Assembly: GCA_937949455.1 (NCBI GenBank)
Contig: CALEDU010000110.1
Span: 1 to 8,664 of the forward strand
DNA from: an uncultured Tepidimonas sp.
GTDB lineage: Bacteria; Pseudomonadota; Gammaproteobacteria; Burkholderiales; Burkholderiaceae_C
Direction of reading: 5' to 3'
DNA length: 8,664 bases
The notes beneath the pieces are model-generated. The model worked only from the letters and a program-made list of their open reading frames with translations, ran no database searches and had not been told where the DNA came from. Positions 1 to 7,218 of this stretch are shown here, piece after piece. The position numbers were made by a program, and so were the translations under genes. The number at the start of each line of letters is the position of its first letter. Position 1 is the stretch's first letter.

Positions 1-105
1 CCCCTGCGCGAAGGGCTCAGCGACGCCCTCACGACCCAAACGCTGCTTCCCATGGCCGAGGCGGCTGATTGGGCTGTTCGCTTGCGTGCCGCCCGTGCGG
101 CCTGA
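1..105 (+). CDS. hisS: C-terminal end of probable histidyl-tRNA synthetase (partial)
   Basis: Frame 1 is open from the window edge to a TGA at 103-105 and gives the last 34 residues of a protein that starts outside the window. The segment PLRE followed by QTLLPMAEAADWAVRLRAA resembles the end of the HisRS anticodon-binding domain, where a KDLR-type strand is followed by a short amphipathic C-terminal helix. In betaproteobacteria hisS usually lies directly upstream of yfgM-bamB-der, and that context is the stronger part of the argument. HisRS is a cytoplasmic class II synthetase that charges tRNA-His. The catalytic motifs are outside the window, so the assignment rests on a short weak match plus synteny. 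It could also be another upstream neighbour. Confidence 0.6.
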   Translation, partial: PLREGLSDALTTQTLLPMAEAADWAVRLRAARAA

Positions 106-136
106 TGTCACCACGCGCGACCAGGGCACGCCCCTC

Positions 137-142
137 TACAAT
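137..142 (+). promoter_or_regulatory. Weak -10-like hexamer upstream of yfgM
   Basis: TACAAT lies in the 66-bp gap between the upstream gene and yfgM, about 30 bp before the yfgM ATG. It differs from the sigma-70 consensus at one position. No good -35 box sits 16-18 bp upstream, where the sequence is GC-only. It may be a weak promoter, or yfgM may simply be read through from the upstream gene. No terminator hairpin is visible in this gap. Confidence 0.25.
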
Positions 143-171
143 CCTGCTCCAACGACACCCACTGGCATCCC

Positions 172-837
172 ATGGCCTCGCATTACGACCTCGAAGAGCA
201 GGAACAAATCGCCCAGCTCAAAGCATTCTGGGCCAAGTACGGCAACCTCATTACCTGGCTGGTGGCTGGGGTACTGGGGGTCTACGCCGCTTACAACGGC
301 TGGCACTATTGGCAGCAGCGGCAGGCCGTGCAGGCGGCCGCCCTCTACGATGAGTTGGATCAGGCCGCTCGCGCAGCCGATATCGAGCGGGTGCGGCGTA
401 TCTGGGGCGACTTGCAAGCTCAGGCTGGCCGCACCGTGCAGGCGCAGCAGGGCGCGTTGCTGGCGGCCCGGGCGCTGGTCGAGGCCGAGCAGGTTGCCGA
501 GGCGCGCGTGGCCCTGCAGTTCGTGATCGACCGTGGGCGTGACGAGGCCCTCAAAGCCGTGGCCCGCATGCGCCTAGCGGGGCTGGAGCTCGATGCCGAC
601 AACCCAGACACGGCCTTGCGCTTGCTCGATGCCGATGTGCCCGAGGCCCTGCGCCCGTGGCGGGCCGACCGCCGCGGTGATGTGCTGCGCCGCCAGGGAC
701 AGGACGAAGCTGCCCGCGCGGCCTACCTGGAGGCGTGGCAAGGCTTAGAGCCCGGGGTTGGCTACCGCGCCATCGTCGAGGCCAAGCTCAATGCGCTGGG
801 TGTCGATCCCGCCGCCCGTCTGGAGGCCAAGCCGTGA
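172..837 (+). CDS. yfgM: YfgM family tetratricopeptide-like ancillary SecYEG/PpiD partner
   Basis: This 221-residue protein has the YfgM layout. A short acidic cytoplasmic start (MASHYDLEEQEQIAQLKAFW) is followed by one membrane segment at about residues 25-43. The rest is a long Ala-rich helical region that fits the TPR_21 fold and would lie in the periplasm. In E. coli YfgM (206 residues) associates with the SecYEG translocon and the chaperone PpiD and helps hand over periplasmic and outer-membrane proteins. The start at ATG 172 is chosen because the family begins with this DLEEQEQ motif just after Met. No strong ribosome-binding site is visible. The stop overlaps the GTG start of bamB by four bases, matching the conserved yfgM-bamB-der order and a shared role in envelope protein assembly. 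Confidence 0.9.
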   Translation: MASHYDLEEQEQIAQLKAFWAKYGNLITWLVAGVLGVYAAYNGWHYWQQRQAVQAAALYDELDQAARAADIERVRRIWGDLQAQAGRTVQAQQGALLAARALVEAEQVAEARVALQFVIDRGRDEALKAVARMRLAGLELDADNPDTALRLLDADVPEALRPWRADRRGDVLRRQGQDEAARAAYLEAWQGLEPGVGYRAIVEAKLNALGVDPAARLEAKP

Positions 838-1997
838 ATCTCATCCGCCCACCTGTTGCCCTGTCCCCGCTCGCCCGCCGAGCAGGCACCTGGCTGGCCA
901 GCGCTGCCGTCGCGCTGGCGCTGGCCGCTTGCTCCTCCAGCGGGCGCAAACCCGAGCCCATGCCGCTGGAGCCGGTGGCCGCGCTCGTGCCGGCACGGCA
1001 GGTGTGGACGCAGGCGCTTGGCCCAGTCGACCCGCTGCTGGTGCCTGCCGTCCACGGCCCATCGGTGGCGCTGGTCAATGCTGCCGGCACTGTGACCGTG
1101 CTGGATGGCGAGAGCGGCCGCGTGCGCTGGCGGGCCGAATCTGGGGCCCCTATGGCTGCCGGTGTGGGGTTTGACGGGCGTCGCGCAGCCGTGGTGACCC
1201 GCGACAATGATCTGGTGGTGCTGGCCGAAAACGGCGAGCGCTGGCGTCAGCGGCTGTCTGCGCGCACCTTCACGCCGCCGTTCATGGCCGGCGAACGGGT
1301 GTTTGTGCTGGGGGGGGACCGCAGTGTGGTGGCTTTCGATGCCACGACGGGCGCACGCCTGTGGTCGCAGACCAGCCGCGGCACCGAGCCCCTCGTCCTG
1401 CGTCAAGCCGGGGTGCTGAGTGCGGTCGGCAACACTTTGGTCGTGGGGATCGGAGGCCGGCTGGTCGGACTGGATCCCGATACCGGGCGTGTGCTGTGGG
1501 ACGCCACCATTGGCCGCACGCGTGGCGCAAACGAAATCGAGCGCCTCGTCGACCTGGTGGGCCGCATCGGGCGCGACCGCGATGTCCTGTGCGCACGTGC
1601 TTTCCAGTCCGCGATCGGCTGCGTAGATACCCAGCGCGGCCGCGTCCTCTGGACCCAGCCTGCCGACGGCACGACCGGGGTGCAGGCCGACGCGGAGCGT
1701 GTCTATGGGGTGGAGGCGAACGGTCGGGTCGTTGCCCTGCGGCGCGAAGATGGCGCGCGGGTGTGGACCAACGAGCGATTGTTGCACCGGGGCCTGTCTG
1801 CGCCGCTGACCGTAGGGCGCTCCCTCGCAGTGGGGGATGCGCAGGGCTATGTGCACCTGTTGTCGCGTTCCGATGGGGCTTTCCTGAACCGTTTGCCGAC
1901 GGACGGCTCACCCGTCATCGACGGCCCTTTGCTGGTCGGTAACACCTTGCTGGTGGTGACCCGCAACGGTGGTGTGTTCGCTTGGCGACCCGAATGA
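834..1997 (+). CDS. bamB: Outer-membrane assembly lipoprotein BamB (PQQ-like beta-propeller)
   Basis: BamB is the beta-propeller lipoprotein of the BAM complex, where it binds BamA and helps insert outer-membrane beta-barrels. The 387-residue product starts with a signal peptide containing Arg15-Arg16, a hydrophobic Ala/Leu stretch and the lipobox LAAC, with Cys33 as the lipidated residue. The next residue is Ser, not Asp, which favours transport to the outer membrane. Recurring PQQ-type blade motifs follow, including [36 protein letters not shown] and REDGARVW, as expected for an eight-bladed propeller. The GTG start at 834 is chosen because it overlaps the yfgM stop (GTGA) and puts the signal peptide at the N-terminus. 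Extending upstream would place 33 charged residues before it. The stop overlaps the der start (ATGA). A run of eight G lies at 1310-1317 within the gene. Confidence 0.93.
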   Translation: MNLIRPPVALSPLARRAGTWLASAAVALALAACSSSGRKPEPMPLEPVAALVPARQVWTQALGPVDPLLVPAVHGPSVALVNAAGTVTVLDGESGRVRWRAESGAPMAAGVGFDGRRAAVVTRDNDLVVLAENGERWRQRLSARTFTPPFMAGERVFVLGGDRSVVAFDATTGARLWSQTSRGTEPLVLRQAGVLSAVGNTLVVGIGGRLVGLDPDTGRVLWDATIGRTRGANEIERLVDLVGRIGRDRDVLCARAFQSAIGCVDTQRGRVLWTQPADGTTGVQADAERVYGVEANGRVVALRREDGARVWTNERLLHRGLSAPLTVGRSLAVGDAQGYVHLLSRSDGAFLNRLPTDGSPVIDGPLLVGNTLLVVTRNGGVFAWRPE

Positions 1998-3331
1998 CCG
2001 TGTTCAAACCCGTCGTCGCGCTGGTCGGCCGCCCCAATGTCGGCAAATCCACGCTGTTCAACCGGTTGACCAAGAGCCGTGATGCCATCGTGGCGGACAT
2101 GCCCGGCCTCACCCGGGACCGCCACTACGGCAACGCCCGGCTGGGGCGGCGTGAGTTCATCGTCATTGACACCGGCGGCTTCGAGCCCGACGCCGCCCAC
2201 GGCATCTACCGCGAGATGGCCAAGCAGACCCGTCAAGCCGTCGCCGAGGCGGACGTGGTGATTTTCGTCGTGGACGCACGGGCCGGATTGAGCGCGCAAG
2301 ATCACGAAATCGCCGACTATCTGCGCCGTCTGGCCAAGCCCTGCCTGCTGGTGGCCAACAAGGCCGAAGGCATGCGCGAGGGCGCGCAACTGGCCGAGTT
2401 CTATGAACTGGGCTTGGGGGAGGTGATCCCAGTCTCGGCTGCACACGGGCAAGGCGTGCGCTCGATGGTGGAGGCCGCGCTCGATCAACTGACCTGGCCT
2501 GATGAGACCCCCGAGGCTGCCGATGCTGCCGAAGAGGCGATCCGGCTTGCCGTCGCTGGCCGCCCCAACGTTGGCAAGTCCACGCTGATCAACGCCTGGC
2601 TGGGCGAGGAGCGGCTGGTTGCATTCGACCTACCCGGCACCACGCGGGACGCCATTCGTGTGCCCTTTGAACGCGACGGGTGTCGTTTCGAGCTGATCGA
2701 CACTGCCGGCCTGCGCCGCAAGGGCCGGGTGTTCGAGGCGGTGGAGAAATTTTCTGTCGTCAAAACGCTGCAGGCCATCGAGAGCGCACATGTCGTGTTG
2801 TTGTTGCTCGACGCCACGCAGGGCGTCACCGACCAGGATGCCCATATCGCCGGCTATATCCTGGACAGCGGCCGCTCGGTGGTCGTGGCGGTCAACAAGT
2901 GGGACGCGGTGGACGACTACCAGCGCGAGCAGCTCCAGCGCTCTATCGAAGTGCGACTGGCTTTTTTGAAATTCGCGCCGCTGCACTTCATTGCTGCGCG
3001 CAAACGCCAAGGTATCCAGGCGCTGTGGAAGTCCATCGCCCGCGCCTATGACTCGGCTATGGTCAAGATGCCCACGCCGCTGCTCACCCGGCTGCTGCAG
3101 GAGGCTGTGGCCTTCCAAGCGCCGCGCAAGAGTGGTCTGTTTCGCCCCAAGCTGCGCTATGCGCACCAGGGTGGGCAGAGCCCCCCGGTCATCGTGATCC
3201 ACGGCAACTCGCTCGAACACGTGGGCGACGCCTACCGGCGCTACCTGGAGGCGCGGTTTCGCAAAGCGTTCGACCTTGTCGGCACGCCGCTGCGTATCGA
3301 GTTCAAGACGCAGGAAAATCCCTACGGCTGA
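1994..3331 (+). CDS. der: Ribosome-assembly GTPase Der (EngA), two tandem G domains
   Basis: Der is an essential GTPase with two G domains in tandem that acts in 50S ribosomal subunit maturation. The 445-residue protein has the first P-loop GRPNVGKST at residues 12-20 and DTGG at 59-62. The second domain has GRPNVGKST at 189-197, DTAG at 236-239 and NKWD at 301-304. A C-terminal KH-like domain follows, as in the family, and the protein ends at a normal length. The first domain's G4 motif reads NKAE at 122-125 instead of NKxD. The ATG at 1994 is used because it overlaps the bamB stop (ATGA) and leaves a short leader before the first beta strand. A TTG four codons upstream is less likely. The position after bamB matches the conserved yfgM-bamB-der cluster. 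Confidence 0.96.
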   Translation: MTVFKPVVALVGRPNVGKSTLFNRLTKSRDAIVADMPGLTRDRHYGNARLGRREFIVIDTGGFEPDAAHGIYREMAKQTRQAVAEADVVIFVVDARAGLSAQDHEIADYLRRLAKPCLLVANKAEGMREGAQLAEFYELGLGEVIPVSAAHGQGVRSMVEAALDQLTWPDETPEAADAAEEAIRLAVAGRPNVGKSTLINAWLGEERLVAFDLPGTTRDAIRVPFERDGCRFELIDTAGLRRKGRVFEAVEKFSVVKTLQAIESAHVVLLLLDATQGVTDQDAHIAGYILDSGRSVVVAVNKWDAVDDYQREQLQRSIEVRLAFLKFAPLHFIAARKRQGIQALWKSIARAYDSAMVKMPTPLLTRLLQEAVAFQAPRKSGLFRPKLRYAHQGGQSPPVIVIHGNSLEHVGDAYRRYLEARFRKAFDLVGTPLRIEFKTQENPYG

Positions 3332-3357
3332 CGGGGGTTTCCCACGGGGCCTTCATG

Positions 3358-3382
3358 CCACACACGCCAAGGCCGTTTGTGG
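3358..3382 (+). promoter_or_regulatory. Imperfect inverted repeat upstream of hfq
   Basis: A 25-bp imperfect dyad lies in the der-hfq gap. CCACA on the left pairs with TGTGG on the right. After one mismatch, ACG pairs with CGT, and after a second mismatch one further C-G pair closes a short centre. It ends at the first base before TATGTT (3383-3388), a possible -10 element for hfq. It could be an operator or a small RNA hairpin. It is not followed by a T-run, so it does not look like an intrinsic terminator for der. Confidence 0.3.
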
Positions 3383-3388
3383 TATGTT
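3383..3388 (+). promoter_or_regulatory. Candidate -10 element for hfq-hflX-hflK-hflC
   Basis: TATGTT sits 39 bp upstream of the hfq start codon in the largest gap of the window, which is where a promoter for the hfq operon would be expected. No convincing TTGACA-like box lies 16-18 bp upstream (the sequence there is CACACA-like). The promoter may therefore need an activator or another sigma factor, or the true promoter may lie within der. Confidence 0.25.
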
Positions 3389-3416
3389 CAGCGTCCCTCA
3401 TCTTTTTGACGGAACA

Positions 3417-3422
3417 CGGAAA
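3417..3422 (+). promoter_or_regulatory. Ribosome-binding site of hfq
   Basis: CGGAAA lies about 5-7 bases before the GTG at 3428 and supports this start. There is no in-frame ATG nearby. The surrounding stretch from 3411 to 3442 is A-rich compared with the rest of the window, which should keep the start region open and could also bind Hfq itself. Confidence 0.5.
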
Positions 3423-3427
3423 ATATC

Positions 3428-3682
3428 GTGAGCAACAACAAAGGCCAACTCCTGCAGGACCCGTTTCTGAACCAACTCCGTCGCGAGCATGTGCCGGTGT
3501 CGATCTACCTCGTCAACGGCATCAAACTGCAAGGGCAGATCGAATCCTTCGATCAATACGTGGTTCTGCTGCGCAACACCGTCACCCAAATGGTGTACAA
3601 GCACGCCATTTCCACCATCGTGCCGGGCCGTCCGGTGCAGTTCACGGCAGGCCAGGCGGCTGAGGCTGCGACGGCACCGTGA
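3428..3682 (+). CDS. hfq: RNA chaperone Hfq
   Basis: Hfq is the hexameric Sm-like protein that pairs small RNAs with mRNAs. The 84-residue product carries an Sm1 region with QDPFLN (from Gln10), [13 protein letters not shown] with Tyr27, and ESFDQY at 39-44. The Sm2 motif YKHAIS contains Lys58 and His59, equivalent to Lys56/His57 of the E. coli U-binding proximal pore. The rim reads RREH at 18-21, so the last arginine of the E. coli RRER patch is His. The tail after the core is about 16 residues, Ala-rich, and lacks the acidic tip of E. coli Hfq. The start is GTG with a GGAAA ribosome-binding site. The stop overlaps the hflX start (GTGA). Following der instead of miaA is the usual betaproteobacterial arrangement. 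Confidence 0.98.
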   Translation: MSNNKGQLLQDPFLNQLRREHVPVSIYLVNGIKLQGQIESFDQYVVLLRNTVTQMVYKHAISTIVPGRPVQFTAGQAAEAATAP

Positions 3683-4893
3683 CCGGATCTGTCCCGGTAT
3701 CCATGGCTGGCGAGCCGGTGCCTGGTGTCATTCTCGTCGGAGTCGACATCGGCCAGCCGCATTTCGATTCCACCCTCGATGAGCTGGCCCAATTGGCTCT
3801 ATCGGCGGGGTACCGGGTGTGCGACAAGGTGATCTGTCGTCGCCGCGCACCGGACCCCGCGCTATACGTTGGCAGCGGCAAGGCCGACGAAATCGCGGCG
3901 CTCGCCGTTGCGCATGGTGCCACCGAGGTGCTGTTCGACCAAACACTGAGCCCGGCGCAGCAGCGCAACCTGGAGCGACACCTCAAAATGCCGGTCAACG
4001 ACCGGGTGTTGCTGATACTGGACATTTTTGCCCAGCGGGCCCGTAGCCACGAGGGCAAGCTGCAGGTGGAGCTTGCACGGCTGCGTTATTTGTCGACGCG
4101 GCTGGTGCGGCGCTGGTCGCACTTGGAGCGCCAGACGGGCGGCATCGGTCTGCGCGGAGGTCCCGGGGAAACCCAGATCGAGCTCGACCGGCGCATGATA
4201 ACCGAGGCGATTCAGCGCACCCGCGAGCGGCTCGAACGGGTCAAGCGCCAGCGCCGTACGCAGCGTCGACAGCGCGAGCGTCGTGGAATTTTCACGATTT
4301 CTCTGGTCGGCTACACCAACGCCGGCAAGTCCACGCTGTTCAACGCGCTGGTCAAGGCCCGGGCGTATGCGGCCGACCAGTTGTTTGCAACGCTCGACAC
4401 CACCACACGCCAAATGTATTTGGGTGAGGTCGGCTGCCATGTATCCCTATCAGACACAGTCGGTTTCATTCGTGACCTGCCTCATACGCTGGTCGAGGCG
4501 TTCGCCGCCACTTTGCAGGAGGCGCGTGATGCAGACTTGCTGTTGCATGTGATCGATGCGGCTAACCCGCAACATCTGGAGCAGATCGGTGACGTGCAGC
4601 GTGTGCTGCATGAGATCGACGCGGCCGAGGTGACGCAGGTTCTGGTGTTCAATAAGGTCGACGCCCTGCCGCCGCAGCGACGCCCGCGCCAGCACCGTGA
4701 TGTCACGGAACTCGAAGGATGCCCGGTGACTCGTGTCTTTGTGAGTGCGCAGACGGGCGAGGGGCTCGATACACTGCGGGCAGTGCTGGCTGATGTCGTG
4801 CGCGAGCGTCTCGCGATTCCCGGTGGCGATGCGGGCGTGCCGCAATTCGGCACAATTCGCATGCCATTCAACGATCCACGTTTTCATCCATGA
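3679..4893 (+). CDS. hflX: Ribosome-splitting GTPase HflX
   Basis: HflX binds the 50S subunit and splits stalled 70S ribosomes, notably under heat stress. The 404-residue protein has the N-terminal HflX domain (about residues 15-120) and a long basic helical linker. The family signature [13 protein letters not shown] is at 154-166. The G domain has GYTNAGKST at 211-219, DTVGF at 259-263 and NKVD at 325-328. The C-terminal extension is short and ends in NDPRFHP. The GTG at 3679 is preferred because it overlaps the hfq stop by four bases, as at other junctions here. An in-frame ATG at 3703 would remove eight residues and cannot be ruled out. The stop overlaps hflK (ATGA). The name comes from its place in the hfl locus, although HflX itself is not a subunit of the FtsH complex. 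Confidence 0.96.
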   Translation: MTGSVPVSMAGEPVPGVILVGVDIGQPHFDSTLDELAQLALSAGYRVCDKVICRRRAPDPALYVGSGKADEIAALAVAHGATEVLFDQTLSPAQQRNLERHLKMPVNDRVLLILDIFAQRARSHEGKLQVELARLRYLSTRLVRRWSHLERQTGGIGLRGGPGETQIELDRRMITEAIQRTRERLERVKRQRRTQRRQRERRGIFTISLVGYTNAGKSTLFNALVKARAYAADQLFATLDTTTRQMYLGEVGCHVSLSDTVGFIRDLPHTLVEAFAATLQEARDADLLLHVIDAANPQHLEQIGDVQRVLHEIDAAEVTQVLVFNKVDALPPQRRPRQHRDVTELEGCPVTRVFVSAQTGEGLDTLRAVLADVVRERLAIPGGDAGVPQFGTIRMPFNDPRFHP

Positions 4894-6260
4894 GCGACTC
4901 TCCCTTGAGCGCACGACCTCCTAGACCCTGGCTCGACCGCCTGGGTTTGTGGTCTCCGACAGACTGGGCGCGCCGTTTGCGTGCAGTGTTCAACCTCAAC
5001 GACCCGCGCTGGGGACGGGGGGACGACGACGAGTCCCGCGACGGCGCTGGGCAGCGTCGGCCATCGGGCGGACAGACGCCGCCCGACCTCGATGAACTGT
5101 GGCGCGACTTCAACCGCAAGCTCGGTAACTTGTTCGGCGGTCGCGGAGCCGGGCGGCCGCCGGGCGGACCGGACTGGGGCCGAGGCGACAACGGTGCGCC
5201 GATGCGTCCCGATCCGAAGGGGGCGGGCATCGGAGCTGGGCTGATTGCCGGGGTGGCCGTGCTGATCTGGCTGGGCACGGGCTTTTTCATCGTGCAAGAA
5301 GGCCAACAGGCGGTCATCACCCAGTTTGGCCGATACCACAGCACGGTGGGGGCGGGCTTCAACTGGCGGCTACCATACCCTATCCAGCGCCACGAATCGG
5401 TGTTCGTTACCCAGATCCGCTCGGTGGACATCGGTCGTGATGCGATCGTGCGCGCCACGGGCCTGCGCGAATCGGCGATGTTGACCGAAGACGAGAACAT
5501 CGTCGAGATCAAGTTTGCCGTGCAGTACCGCTTGAGCGACGCGCGTGCTTACCTGTTCAGCAGTCGTGACCCCGACGCGGCGGTGGTCAAGGCTGCCGAG
5601 ACCGCCGTACGCGAGGTGGTCGGCAAGATGAAAATGGACGCCGCCTTGGCCGAGGAGCGTGAGCAGATTGCCCCCCGTGTGCGGACTTTGATGCAAAACA
5701 TTCTGGACCGCTACAACGTCGGCATCGAGATCGTCGGCATCAATTTGCAGGCCGGCGGGGTGCGCCCACCCGAGCAAGTGCAAGCGGCCTTTGACGATGT
5801 GCTCAAAGCTGGGCAAGAGCGCGAGCGCGCCAAGAACGAGGCCGAGGCCTACGCCAACGACGTCGTGCCGCGCGCGCGGGGGGCTGCGTCGCGCCTGCTG
5901 GAGGAGGCCGAAGGCTACAAGGCTCGCATCGTGGCGCAGGCCCAGGGTGATGCGCAGCGCTTCTCACTGGTGCAGTCCGAGTATGCGAAGGCGCCGCAGG
6001 TCACGCGCGAGCGCCTCTACCTGGAGGCCATGCAGCAGGTCTACAGCAATGTCACCAAGATCATGGTGGACACCCGCCAGCAGTCCAGCCTGCTGTACCT
6101 GCCACTCGACAAGATCATGCAGCAGGTCAGCGCCGCGCCGGGGCAGACGGCCGGGTCGTCGTCATCACCTGCGCCGCTCGCCGCCGCGCCGAGCGCGCCG
6201 CCCGCCGCCGATGCGCGAGGACGCGATGATCTGCGCAGCCGCGACCGCGATGGGCGCTGA
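4890..6260 (+). CDS. hflK: FtsH protease modulator HflK (SPFH/band 7 membrane protein)
   Basis: HflK pairs with HflC in an inner-membrane cage around the AAA protease FtsH and limits its access to membrane substrates. The 456-residue product has a Gly/Arg/Asp-rich cytoplasmic N-terminus containing NLNDPRWGRG and PPDLDELWRDFNRKLG, both typical of betaproteobacterial HflK. One membrane segment lies at about 111-135, followed by the SPFH/band 7 domain to about residue 300. Next comes a charged helical region rich in E, A and R. The tail is low-complexity Ser/Ala/Pro and ends in RD repeats. ATG 4890 overlaps the hflX stop and adds 32 residues before the usual VFNLNDPRWG start. GTG 4986 would give the shorter form. 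The hflC start follows 14 bases later. Confidence 0.95.
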   Translation: MSDSPLSARPPRPWLDRLGLWSPTDWARRLRAVFNLNDPRWGRGDDDESRDGAGQRRPSGGQTPPDLDELWRDFNRKLGNLFGGRGAGRPPGGPDWGRGDNGAPMRPDPKGAGIGAGLIAGVAVLIWLGTGFFIVQEGQQAVITQFGRYHSTVGAGFNWRLPYPIQRHESVFVTQIRSVDIGRDAIVRATGLRESAMLTEDENIVEIKFAVQYRLSDARAYLFSSRDPDAAVVKAAETAVREVVGKMKMDAALAEEREQIAPRVRTLMQNILDRYNVGIEIVGINLQAGGVRPPEQVQAAFDDVLKAGQERERAKNEAEAYANDVVPRARGAASRLLEEAEGYKARIVAQAQGDAQRFSLVQSEYAKAPQVTRERLYLEAMQQVYSNVTKIMVDTRQQSSLLYLPLDKIMQQVSAAPGQTAGSSSSPAPLAAAPSAPPAADARGRDDLRSRDRDGR

Positions 6261-6274
6261 ACGGAGCCGACGCC

Positions 6275-7174
6275 ATGATGCACCGAATCGGATTCATTGT
6301 CTCTTCCCTGTTGGTCTTGCTGGCCATCGTCAGCTCCACCCTGTTCGTGGTCGATCAGCGCCAGTTCGGCGTCGTATTCCAGTTCGGCCAGATCCGCAAT
6401 GTGGTCACCGAGCCAGGGCTGAACTTCAAGCTGCCACCGCCGTTTCAGAATGTGTCTTACATCGACAAACGGCTGCTGACGCTGGAGAGCACGGACACCG
6501 AGCCGACCTTGACCGCCGAGAAGCAGCGCGTGGTCATCGACTGGTATGTGCGCTGGCGCATCTCCGACCCGTCGGCCTACATCCGCAACGTCGGGCTGGA
6601 CGAGCGCGCGGGTGCCGCCCAGCTCAACCGCGTGGTGCGCAACGCCTTCCAGCAAGAAGTCAACAAGCGCACGCTGCGCGAGCTGCTCTCCGCCAAGCGC
6701 GAGGAACTGATGGCCGCCGTGCAGCGCGAGGTGCTGGCGGCCGTGCGTGGTGCTGAAAAGCCCTGGGGCATGGACGTCGTGGATGTGCGTATCTCGCGCA
6801 TCGACTACGCCGAGTCGATCACCCGTTCGGTCTACGACCGCATGGAGGCCGAGCGCAAGCGAGTGGCCAATGAGCTGCGCTCCACCGGTTTTGCCGAGGG
6901 CGAGAAGATCCGCGCCGAAGCCGACCGCCAGCGCGAGGTGATTCTGGCTGAAGCCTTCCGGCAGGCGCAAAAGATCAAGGGGGAGGGCGACGCCGAGGCC
7001 GCGCGTATCTACAGCCAGGCGTTTGGCAAGGACCCGGCGTTTGCCCAGTTCTACCGCAGTCTGGAGGCTTACAAAGCCAGTTTTGCCGGCAAGGGCGATG
7101 TACTGGTGGTCGATCCCTCGTCCGAATTTTTCAAGGTGTTCAAGGGCTCGGCACCGACGGCGGGCACGCGCTGA
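6275..7174 (+). CDS. hflC: FtsH protease modulator HflC (SPFH/band 7 membrane protein)
   Basis: HflC is the second subunit of the HflKC complex that regulates FtsH. The 299-residue protein starts with a single hydrophobic anchor at about residues 5-26. The SPFH domain follows (VDQRQFGVVFQFGQI, then the GLNFKLPPPFQ loop). After it comes a long charged helical part containing AEGEKIRAEADRQREV and GEGDAEAARIYSQAFGKDP. The final strand contains VLVVDPSSEFFKVFKG, as is usual for the family. GGAG at 6263-6266 lies eight bases before ATG 6275 and supports that start, although the adjoining ATG at 6278 is also possible. The close spacing behind hflK indicates co-translation. The next gene is hisZ, with no small DUF2065 gene between them. 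Confidence 0.96.
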   Translation: MMHRIGFIVSSLLVLLAIVSSTLFVVDQRQFGVVFQFGQIRNVVTEPGLNFKLPPPFQNVSYIDKRLLTLESTDTEPTLTAEKQRVVIDWYVRWRISDPSAYIRNVGLDERAGAAQLNRVVRNAFQQEVNKRTLRELLSAKREELMAAVQREVLAAVRGAEKPWGMDVVDVRISRIDYAESITRSVYDRMEAERKRVANELRSTGFAEGEKIRAEADRQREVILAEAFRQAQKIKGEGDAEAARIYSQAFGKDPAFAQFYRSLEAYKASFAGKGDVLVVDPSSEFFKVFKGSAPTAGTR

Positions 7175-7192
7175 GCGGCGAGCGCGTCGGCC

Positions 7193-7202
7193 GATCCGGA
7201 TC
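7193..7202. promoter_or_regulatory. Perfect 10-bp palindrome GATCCGGATC upstream of hisZ
   Basis: GATCCGGATC is a perfect dyad ten bases before a TAGAAT -10-like element, so it covers the place where a -35 box would lie. Its half ATCCGG recurs at 7217-7222, overlapping the -10 element. It may be a regulator site, or a chance event in GC-rich DNA. Confidence 0.25.
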
Positions 7203-7212
7203 AGGGTCGGGG

Positions 7213-7218
7213 TAGAAT
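7213..7218 (+). promoter_or_regulatory. Candidate -10 element for hisZ-purA
   Basis: TAGAAT lies in the 72-bp gap between hflC and hisZ, 28 bp before the hisZ ATG. It would give a short leader of about 20 bases. No clear -35 box is seen 16-18 bp upstream. The preceding gap has no hairpin plus T-run, so read-through from hflC is also likely. Confidence 0.35.

Noticed and set aside
735..833. Longer bamB start upstream of the GTG at 834
   Set aside because: It would add 33 charged residues ahead of the signal peptide and bury the lipobox at an unlikely distance from the N-terminus.
762..1856. 364-codon open frame on the minus strand opposite bamB
   Set aside because: The product is low in hydrophobic core residues, rich in His, Gln and Arg, and matches no known fold. 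bamB on the + strand explains this DNA.
1982..1993. TTG start for der, four codons upstream of the ATG
   Set aside because: The ATG at 1994 overlaps the bamB stop in the same way as other junctions and gives the usual Der N-terminus.
3332..3427. Intrinsic terminator after der
   Set aside because: GC-rich segments and the dyad are present, but no stem is followed by a T-run. The TTTTT at 3403-3407 does not directly follow a stem.
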